Positions 23,503 through 30,000 of a DNA stretch of 30,000 nucleotides are shown here, in pieces. The notes below the pieces were generated by a model. It was given only the letters and a program-made list of their open reading frames with translations. It ran no database searches and was not told the origin of the DNA. The position numbers and the translations under genes were made by a program. Location of the stretch: positions 146,357 to 176,356 of the forward strand of contig CAUYUJ010018887.1 of assembly GCA_963575745.1 (NCBI GenBank), written 5' to 3'. The number at the start of each line of letters is the position of its first letter. The first letter of the stretch is position 1. Source of the stretch: Prorocentrum cordatum. Taxonomy: Eukaryota > Sar > Dinophyceae > Prorocentrales > Prorocentraceae.

Positions 23503-25383
23503 CTCTAGAATCCTATAGGAATCCTATGAGAATCCGATGGGAATCCTACGAATCCTATAAGAATCCGATGGGAATCCTACGAACCCTATAGGAATCCGAC
23601 AGGATTTCTATGAATCCAATACGAATCCTATAGGAATCCTTTATAGGTCCTCTATGGATCCTGTAGGAATCCTATAGGAATTCTCTAATTAGGTCCTATA
23701 TGGATCCTGTAGGAATTCTATGGGAATCCTAGGAATCCTATGGGAATCCGATGGGAATCCTATGGGAATCTCGTGGATCCTATGGGAATCCTACGGGAAT
23801 CCGACGAATCCGATGGGAATCCTATGGGGATATTATGAATCCTCTGGGATTCCGATGGGAATCCTACGAATTCTATGAATCCTATGAACCCTGCACGGAT
23901 CCCAAAAAGGATCCTATAGGAATCGCAAACATCTTTACGGAATCCAATGGGAATCCTATGAATCCTGTACGAATCCTTGGGATTCCTATCAGAATCATAT
24001 GAATCCTATATGAATCCTATAGGAATCCCATAGGAACCCTAAAGGGATCCGATGAAACCGAAACGAACCTTTTTAGAATCCTATGGGAATCATATGAATC
24101 CTATATGAATCCCATAGGACTCCCATAGGAATCCTATGAATCCGATACGAGTCCTATAGGAATCCAATGGATCCTAAATAAATCCTGTAGGAAGTCTATA
24201 GGAAGCCAAAAGGAGTCATATGAATCCTATACGGATCCCATAGGAATCCCAATTAGGAATCCAATAAATCCTATAGGAATCCTATAAGAATCCAATGAAG
24301 TTTGTACGAATTCCATTATAATCCTATGGGAGTCCTATACGAATCCCGAATGAATCCTATAGGAATCCTAAGAATCCTATAAGAATCCCATAGGAATCAT
24401 ATGAATCCTAGACGAATCCTTAGGATTCCCATCGGAGTCCTATGAATCCGATATGAGTCCTGTAGGAATCCCTATAGGAACCCTGTAAGGATCATATGAT
24501 TCCTATACGAACCTTATGGGAATCCCATGGGCAATCTATAATCCTGTGCGAATCTTATGCGATTCCTATGGGAATCCGATAGGAATCCTATACGACTCCT
24601 ATACGAATCCGATAGGAATTCTATAGGTCCTATATGTATCCTTTAGGAATCCTATAGGAACCCTGGATGACCCCCTATGAATCCTATACGAACCCATAGG
24701 AATCCTATAGGAATTCTATCGGGAGTTCTATAAATCCTATAGGAATATCATAGGAATCCAATGAATCCTGTACGAGTCCCATAAGAATCCTATAGGAACC
24801 CGATTCGATTCCTATAAGAATCCTATAGGAATCTTATGAATCCTATATGAATCCTGTAGGAATCCGATGGGAAGCCTAGAAAGGAATCCTATGAATCCTG
24901 CACGAATTCCGAAGGAATCCTACAGGAATCTATGAATCCTAAAGGAATCCCATCGGAAACCTATAAATCCTATACGAGTCTTTAGGACTCCTATCAAAAT
25001 CCGATGAATCCTATATCCTGTCGGAATCCTATAGGAACGCTATAAGGATCCTCTGAATCCCATACGAATCCTCTCGGAATCCTGTGGGAATTCTATGAAT
25101 TTTAAGCGAATCCTATACGAATCCTACAGGAATCCTATGAATCCCATACGAATCCTATAGGAATCCTATAGGTCCTATATGGATCCTGTAGGAATCCGAA
25201 TAGGAACCCTATAGGGACCTTATGGAATCCGATACGAATCCTTCAGGAATCCCATAAGCATTCTACGAATCCTATACGAATCCTACAGGAGTCCCATAGG
25301 AGTCGTATGAATCCTGAACGAATCCTATAGGCCTCCTGTAGGAATCCTATGAATCCTATACAAATCCTATGCGAATCCTAGAG
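23503..25383. repeat. GAATCC(T)ATAG satellite, 1.9 kb
   Basis: More than 150 degenerate copies of AATCCTATAGG or AATCCTACG-type units. Starts of the first AATCC words are at 23509, 23520, 23531, 23542, 23551, 23562, 23573, 23582 and 23593, spaced 11, 11, 11, 9, 11, 11, 9, 11 bp. The core GGAATCCTATAGGATTCC-type words are self-complementary. It is A/T-richer than everything around it. The array begins CTCTAGAAT and ends ATCCTAGAG, a short imperfect terminal inversion. The short frames inside it are not genes. Confidence 0.97.
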
Positions 25384-25423
25384 GGCCGGTGGATTGTGAG
25401 GAAGTCTCAGGCGGGAGCCCTCG

Positions 25424-25426
25424 GCG

Positions 25427-25461
<35 letters not shown>

Positions 25462-25466
25462 GGTGG

Positions 25467-25542
<76 letters not shown>

Positions 25543-25543
25543 G
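25424..25543. repeat. (GTT)n microsatellite
   Basis: About 40 GTT/TTG triplets with two GGT interruptions. Preceded by GTCTCAGGCGGGAGCC, the start of an R4 module, so it has grown from the short GTTGTTGT found in other R4 copies. Confidence 0.97.
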
Positions 25544-25579
25544 GGGGGGGCAGCCCGGGGCACGACGCGCGTCCCTATT

Positions 25580-25580
25580 C

Positions 25581-25664
<84 letters not shown>

Positions 25665-25693
25665 GACGACGACGACGACAACGACAACGACAA

Positions 25694-25779
<86 letters not shown>

Positions 25780-25804
25780 GCAACGACAACGACAACGACT
25801 ACAA

Positions 25805-25852
<48 letters not shown>

Positions 25853-25955
25853 TAACAACAACAGCAACAACAACCACAACAACAACCACCACAACAATCA
25901 CAACAATAACAACTACAAGAACAACAACACCTACAAGAACAGCAACAACGACAAA
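25580..25955. repeat. (CAA)n, (CGACAA)n and (CAG)n compound microsatellite
   Basis: Pure CAA, then hexamers GACAAC in a long run with a GAC block, then CAA/CAG/CCA mixtures. It faces the GTT array across 36 bp. Frames give poly-Asn, poly-Thr, poly-Gln and Asn-Asp polymers. Confidence 0.97.
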
Positions 25956-25975
25956 AAAAAAAGGACAACAATATT

Positions 25976-26121
25976 CATGTTAAGACTGTTCGCTCTTATC
26001 TGCTCGCGGACTATTCAACACGTAGATTACAAAACCTCGATACCCACCCTTTTCGTCTTCGATCGTGCCCACTTGGGGTATATATCTTTCTTACCTGCAA
26101 CGTGCATTCCGTGCAGGAAGT
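25976..26121 (+). repeat. R3 module, copy 1
   Basis: From CATGTTAAGACTGTTCGCTC through TCTGCTCGCGGACTATTCAA and TTCGTCTTCGATCGTGCCC to CCTGCAACGTGCATTCCGTG. Copy 2 at 28592-28731 is about 85-90% alike by eye. Both follow directly on an AAC-type array. Confidence 0.9.
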
Positions 26122-26185
26122 CCAACGCGAGAGCGCGATTCCTGTGTAAATTGTGAGGACGTCCCTCGCGAGAGCGCGATTCGGG
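26116..26185 (+). repeat. 42-bp degenerate repeat, block 1
   Basis: Two units of GCGAGAGCGCGATTCNNG followed by TAAATTGTGAGGACGTCCC. The core CGCGAGAGCGCG is nearly palindromic. Confidence 0.8.
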
Positions 26186-26189
26186 CATC

Positions 26190-26530
26190 CGCCGACCCTA
26201 TCGCCGTGTTGAAGAGGACCTTTCATTCGTCGCTGTTTCATTCGTCGTCTCCTCGTCGTCGTCGTCGTCGTTGTCGTCGTCCTCATCGCCGTCGCCATTC
26301 CAAACTGGGTCTCCTTCTCCAACGCGCCAGCCGTTGCCTCTCTTACCCTGGGCGTTCTCTTTACGCGTGGTAGCCACAACGACATTAACCAACGTCTTGC
26401 TTCGAAGGGAAGCCCCTTCCCTTGATCTCTTCCCCGCTGGGGGGGGGTCCCAGTGGAGGTCCTGGGGGGGGGGGCCCTGGGGTGTCCCGGGTCAAAATGT
26501 CCCCCCCTCCCCTGGGTGGTCCCAAAACCC
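26190..26530. other. no supported gene; CGT and G-run tracts
   Basis: Contains a (CGT)n stretch at 26250-26282, a short unique part, and G runs at 26440-26476. No coding frame is convincing. Confidence 0.4.
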
Positions 26531-26534
26531 AAAA

Positions 26535-27130
26535 CCACCCAAGACGAACCAAGACTGCCCCAAGAGGCCCCCAAGACAGTCCAAGAGGGCCCCGAATCGT
26601 CGAACTATCGGTCCAAGACGCCAAAGTAGCCTCCAGACGGCCCAGGAGGTTTCCAAGACGCCCCACAAGGCCTCCAAGAGCACTCCCAGGAGGGCCACAA
26701 TAGGCAAAAATGATCGATTTCCAGAAAAGGTCTTTAATTGATTTTGGGATTCTCGCCTTTTCGCCTTCCCGACATTTCCAGACGGTCCAAGAGGTTCCCA
26801 AGATCGCTCCAACATAGCCCAAGAGGCCTCCGAGAGGGCCCCAAACCACCCAAGAGGGCTCCAAGACCGCCCAAGAGGCCACCAAGACGTCCCAAGAGGC
26901 CCCCAAGACGGCTCCAAGAGAGTGCCCAGACGGGGGAAACGAACGGACATTTCGAGCCCTCGGCCTGAGGGGCTCCCAGGAAGCGCCAAGAAACGCCCCC
27001 AAGAAACACCCAAGATGCGCCGGGGAAGCCCCAAGAGGCCCCCAGGAGCCTTCCAACAGGCCCACAAGAGGCTCCCAAGAGGCCCCAAAATTACCCCGCA
27101 GAGGCACCCGAGAGCGCTCCGAAGAGACCC
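26535..27130. repeat. CCAAGAGG minisatellite
   Basis: Degenerate units such as CCAAGAGGCCNCCAAGACG of about 10 or 20 bp fill the interval, apart from a unique part near 26705-26775. The minus-strand frames give Leu-Gly-Trp polymers (LLGRLGGLLG-like) and are by-products. Confidence 0.8.
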
Positions 27131-27237
27131 CACGAGGCATCCCTGAGGACTCCGACCCACGTCAGCGTCGTCGTCGTAGTCGTTCAGGGACGGCGGCACT
27201 GGCCGTGAGTCCTCCCCGATATATGGTAAAAAAACTA

Positions 27238-27393
27238 TCAGGCGGGAGCCGCTGTTGTTGTAAACCGGGTGCCAGGGACGCGGTTCGGTGACACCTCGCT
27301 TTCCCTCGTAAAAGACAGGGTGCGAGCCCCTGGAGAAGCACTTAGTAGAAAAAATAAAAGCGGTTACAGGGCAGGGGGGTTTAACCACAATTA
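27238..27393 (+). repeat. R4 module, copy 1
   Basis: TCAGGCGGGAGCCGCTGTTG, GTAAACCGGGTGCCAG, GACACCTCGCTTTCCCTCGT, GGTGCGAGCCCCTGGAGAAG, GCGGTTACAGGGCAGG. Other copies at 28011 and 29109, and a fragment at 25406. Confidence 0.88.
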
Positions 27394-27686
27394 ATCCGCA
27401 CCGCAGAACCTCACGTCAGCCACGCGCCAAGGGACAGTGAATGACCTTTCGGCCCCTCACTTTGACGAAAGGGTACATACATATATACATATATACATAT
27501 ACACACACACATATATACATACAAACATACATACATACATACATGCATGCATGCATGCATGCATGCATACATACATACATATGTATATGTAAATACATAT
27601 AACATACACGACAGAGCCCTCCAGACCAAGTGGCGCCGCAAGTTGCATGTTGGTAGCACTGGCGCAAAGAATTTACGACATTGGGG
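27394..27686 (+). repeat. R5 module, copy 1, interrupted by a microsatellite
   Basis: ATCCGCACCGCAGAACCTCA, GCCACGCGCC, GGGACAGTGAATGACC, then a TACA/CATG microsatellite (27476-27598), then ACATACACGACAGAGCCCTC, AAGTGGCGCCGCAAGTTG, GGTAGCACTGGCGCA. In copy 2 (29291-29465) the two halves are joined by only GGATTATATATA. Confidence 0.9.
27476..27598. repeat. (TACA)n and (CATG)n microsatellite
   Basis: TATACATA, ACACAC, TACA and CATG tetramers ending in TATGTATATG. It is an expansion inside R5, shown by comparison with the compact copy at 29291-29465. Confidence 0.95.
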
Positions 27687-27802
27687 CCAAGCGGCCAGGT
27701 CGAGCAGACGAGCAGATCGGGCGGGCAGACCCTGTCGGGCGGGTCGGGAAGGCGGGCCCGGGCGGCCAGGTCGAGCTGGCAGGTTGCTGAAGCGTGCGTC
27801 CG

Positions 27803-28008
27803 GCATGAATCGCGAGGAAGTCTCGAGCGGCAGCGCGAGACCCAAACAAATCGTGAGGAAGTCCATAGCGAGAGCGTGAATCCTCATTATCGAGGGCGCG
27901 GCGTCTGAACAAATTGCAAAGATGTCCCACGCGAGAGCGCGATTCCTGCGCAAATTGCGAAGACGTCCCGCGCGAGAGAGCGCGATTTGGGAACAAACTG
28001 TGAGGAAG
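27803..28008 (+). repeat. 42-bp degenerate repeat, block 2
   Basis: Five units: GAATCGCGAGGAAGTC, AAATCGTGAGGAAGTCCATA, AAATTGCAAAGATGTCCCAC, AAATTGCGAAGACGTCCCGC and AAACTGTGAGGAAG, separated by GCGAGAGCGCGATTC-like words. It leads directly into R4 copy 2. Confidence 0.85.
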
Positions 28009-28010
28009 CA

Positions 28011-28178
28011 TCAGGCGGGAGCCGGTGTTGTTGCAGTTCGGGGCCCAACAACCCAATTTGGTGACACCCAGCTTTCCCTTGTACAAAACCGGGTGCGAGC
28101 CCTGGGAGAAGCCCTTTGCAATGAAAAGGTGGAATGGTTACAGGGGGAGGGGGATCAACAACAACTGCTCTTTAGAAA
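28011..28178 (+). repeat. R4 module, copy 2
   Basis: TCAGGCGGGAGCCGGTGTTG, GACACCCAGCTTTCCCTTGT, GGTGCGAGCCCTGGGAGAAG, GGAATGGTTACAGGGGG, GGGATCAACAACAACT. Confidence 0.88.
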
Positions 28179-28194
28179 TGAAAACTCAAAAATA

Positions 28195-28590
28195 ACACCA
28201 ACAACCAAAATAACAAAAACACAACAACCACCAAGGCAACAACAATAACAACAACAGCAGCAGCAACAACAACAACACCAATAGCAACAGCAACAACAAC
28301 AGCAACAACAACAACCACAACAACAACGGCAACGGCAACGGCAACGACAAAAACAAGACCAACAACGCCAACAACAACGACAGCAGCAGCATCAACAACA
28401 AACACAGTAACAACAAAAATAACGGCAACTACAACAAGAGCAACAACATAAGCAGCAACGCCTGCAACAACATGGGACAAAAAACAACAACACCAACAAC
28501 AATAACAACAACAACGACAACAATAACGACGACAACAACAACGAAACAACAACGAAACAACAACAGCAGCAGCAACAACAACAACAACAA
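28195..28590. repeat. (CAA)n-rich compound microsatellite
   Basis: CAA/CAG/AAT triplets with CGGCAA hexamers, less pure than the 25580 array. It sits between R4 copy 2 and R3 copy 2, as the other array sits before R3 copy 1. Confidence 0.95.
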
Positions 28591-28591
28591 T

Positions 28592-28731
28592 CATGCTAAG
28601 ACTGTTCGCTCTTATCTGCTCGCGGACCATTCAACACGTATATCCCAAAGCCTCGACACCCGCCTTCTCCGTCTTCGATCGTACCCCCTTGGGTGTATAT
28701 CTTCCTCACCTGCAACGTGTATTTCATGCAG
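28592..28731 (+). repeat. R3 module, copy 2
   Basis: CATGCTAAGACTGTTCGCTC to CCTGCAACGTGTATTTCATG, parallel to 25976-26121. The 2616-bp offset defines the larger duplicated block. Confidence 0.9.
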
Positions 28732-28910
28732 CCCCTAAGGCAGGGGAAGTGAGGACGGATGGGAAGAAGAGACAATCGAGAGGGAGGAGGATGGAGCACG
28801 GGATTAGCAGGACAGGGGCTAGGAGCAGAAAACACGTGTCAAAACCAGACGGGCGGGTAGACCCTAACGGGCGGGTCGGGAAGGCGGGCACCGGTGGCCA
28901 GTGATCACTG

Positions 28911-29108
28911 CATGAATCGCAAGGAAGTCTCGATAGCGATAACGCCATTCCCAAATGAATCGTGAGGAAATCCACAACGAAAGCGTGATTCCTGAGTGTC
29001 GAAGACGCGGCGTCTGAATACAATGTGAGGAAGTCCCACGCTAGACCGCGATTCCTGCGTAAATTGTGAGAACGTCGCACGCGACAGCGAATATATTGTG
29101 AAGAAATG
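28911..29108 (+). repeat. 42-bp degenerate repeat, block 3
   Basis: Five units starting GAATCGCAAGGAAGTCTCGA and ending just before R4 copy 3; aligns unit by unit with block 2 (for example AGACGCGGCGTCTGAATACA against AGGGCGCGGCGTCTGAACAA). Confidence 0.85.
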
Positions 29109-29272
29109 TCAGGCGGGAGCCAGAGTTGTTGTAAACGAGGTGCCATGGGCGCAGTGTGGAGACACCTCGCTTTCCCTTGTAAAGAACCAGATACGAGCCC
29201 CGGGAGAAGCACTTTAGTAGAGAAATACAATGGTTACAAGGCAGGGGGGGGTCAACAATAATTATTCTTAGG
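29109..29272 (+). repeat. R4 module, copy 3
   Basis: TCAGGCGGGAGCCAGAGTTG, GTAAACGAGGTGCCATG, GACACCTCGCTTTCCCTTGT, ATACGAGCCCCGGGAGAAGC, ATGGTTACAAGGCAGG. Confidence 0.88.
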
Positions 29273-29290
29273 GAATGAGATTTCAACAAC

Positions 29291-29465
29291 AATCCGCACT
29301 GCAGAACCTCATTTTAGCCACGCGCCCAGGGACAGTGAATGACCGTTCGGCCCCTCACTCTAATGAAAGGGATTATATATAACATACACAACAGAGCCCT
29401 CCAGACCAAGTGGCGCCGCAAGTTGTATGTTGGTAGCACTGGCGCAAGAATCTACGACATTGGGG
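29291..29465 (+). repeat. R5 module, copy 2, compact
   Basis: AATCCGCACTGCAGAACCTC to CTACGACATTGGGG without the microsatellite seen in copy 1. Confidence 0.9.
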
Positions 29466-29532
29466 TGATCATCAAGTGTATGCACCGCACACAGCGACAA
29501 TGCACATCCAGAGTTCAACATGTTCACGCACA

Positions 29533-29955
29533 TTATGCGCGGACCTGACACCACAAGACCGTTTCGGCGGCGAGCACAAAACACCCGTGCTTACAAGCGA
29601 CTACACGCGGGATCTCAAATCCAGGGGAAATGCACTGCAATGGAGATTCGTGCGGAGGACCGAAGCAAATCTGGCGGCTGGCTGGCTTGTGTCCACTATT
29701 GCGCGACTCCAGCTCAAAGACTGCCACCTCGTCGTCGGCGGGGTAGTAAGCTGGCGCGCCAGGGAGTAGGCAGCGAAGGCAGCAGCACCAAGGAGAAAGG
29801 CGTCGATGCCACGGGTGGCCGAGCTGCAGAGCAGCCTGGTTTGACGGCGCCAACATGGGGAGTGCCGACAAGAGCGTAGCGAGGCCGAGAATCACGGCGA
29901 AGCGAGGTGGTGTGGAGGAGAGGGGGGGGCATGGATCGAACCGCGGGGGGTCCAT
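29533..29955 (-). CDS. weak minus-strand coding candidate
   Basis: ATG at 29955 gives 140 codons. The N-terminus (MDPPRFDPCPPLSSTPPRFA then VILGLATLLSALPML) resembles a signal peptide. Further on, a second hydrophobic stretch (AFLLGAAAFAAYSLARQL) reads in a different minus frame near 29755-29810, so a frame change or an intron would be needed to join them. The product is not recognised. Chance open frames in G/C-rich DNA are a serious alternative. Confidence 0.2.
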   Translation of the reverse strand: MDPPRFDPCPPLSSTPPRFAVILGLATLLSALPMLAPSNQAALQLGHPWHRRLSPWCCCLRCLLPGAPAYYPADDEVAVFELESRNSGHKPASRQICFGPPHESPLQCISPGFEIPRVVACKHGCFVLAAETVLWCQVRA

Positions 29956-29970
29956 CTCGTGCGAGACACC

Positions 29971-30000
29971 GTCGGCGAGGCCCCACGGCGAGGCCCCACG
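29971..30000. repeat. short tandem repeat at window edge
   Basis: CGGCGAGGCCCCA occurs twice in a row and may continue beyond the window. Confidence 0.6.

Noticed and set aside
23751-24002. 83-codon frame inside the GAATCC satellite
   Set aside because: It merely translates the satellite (repeated GIL-ES-GNP words) and is no longer than expected for such repeats.
25367-25983. Poly-Asn, poly-Thr, poly-Gln and poly-Val frames
   Set aside because: Products of triplet microsatellites readable in all frames; no flanking coding sequence.
26385-27388. 250-300 codon minus frames rich in Leu, Gly and Trp
   Set aside because: They mirror the CCAAGAGG minisatellite and have no domain or composition of a natural protein.
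27600-27690. Possible tRNA-like segment (GGTAGCACTGGCGCA)
   Set aside because: No cloverleaf, no B-box of the right form and no CCA-side acceptor stem could be drawn; it is part of repeat R5.
27803-29108. Repeat-spacer appearance suggestive of a CRISPR array
   Set aside because: Units are degenerate, spacing varies, the intervening words are themselves repeated, and the genome is eukaryotic.

Overview
The window looks like nuclear DNA of a dinoflagellate. This is inferred from sequence style: G/C-rich coding frames, very many microsatellites and minisatellites, nested retroelement debris, and several tracts that resemble the dinoflagellate trans-spliced leader (DinoSL). No tRNA, rRNA, CRISPR array or bacterial-type operon was seen. 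Only about a third of the window is convincingly protein coding.

Left flank (1-3775): microsatellites, a minisatellite with an exact 69-bp period, several copies of a dispersed repeat called R1 here, and short palindromes. No gene can be supported.

Centre (3776-14885): one complete Ty1/copia-type LTR retrotransposon of 11.1 kb. Its LTRs (654 and 650 bp) run TGTGG...CCACA and differ by about five substitutions plus homopolymer length changes. A primer binding site follows the 5' LTR. The first long frame carries a Gag-like helical domain, a CCHC zinc knuckle, a retropepsin-like region with DPG at the active site, a hydrophobic segment, a zinc-ribbon-like module and a coiled coil. The last long frame (1676 codons, no stop) carries a domain resembling a degenerate cytosine-5 methyltransferase, then integrase, reverse transcriptase and RNase H. 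The coding frame changes four times. One switch pair encloses a short protein segment preceded by a DinoSL-like tract. The pol frame has no ATG before its methyltransferase-like domain is half over. Both LTRs carry a DinoSL-like tract near their 3' ends. No target-site duplication is visible.

Right of the element (14886-19735): diverged fragments related to the same LTR in both orientations, more R1 copies (one forms a 256-bp inverted pair with the left flank), a duplicated 150-bp repeat (R2), a GATGCATC minisatellite, GGA and GA tracts, and a roughly 0.6-kb tandem duplication.

19736-21163 (minus strand): a membrane-protein-like reading frame continuous except for two in-frame TGA codons, probably a decayed gene or retrocopy.

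21200-25960: nearly all simple sequence. CTC and CAT arrays are mirrored by GAT and GAG arrays 0.7 kb away. A T/A homopolymer block follows, then a 1.9-kb GAATCC satellite whose unit spacing averages 10.5 bp over the first eight intervals measured, then facing GTT and AAC arrays.

25960-30000: a mosaic of three repeat modules (R3, R4, R5) and a roughly 42-bp degenerate repeat, each present two to four times. At several places a microsatellite has expanded in one copy and not in another. A weak minus-strand coding candidate lies at the right edge.
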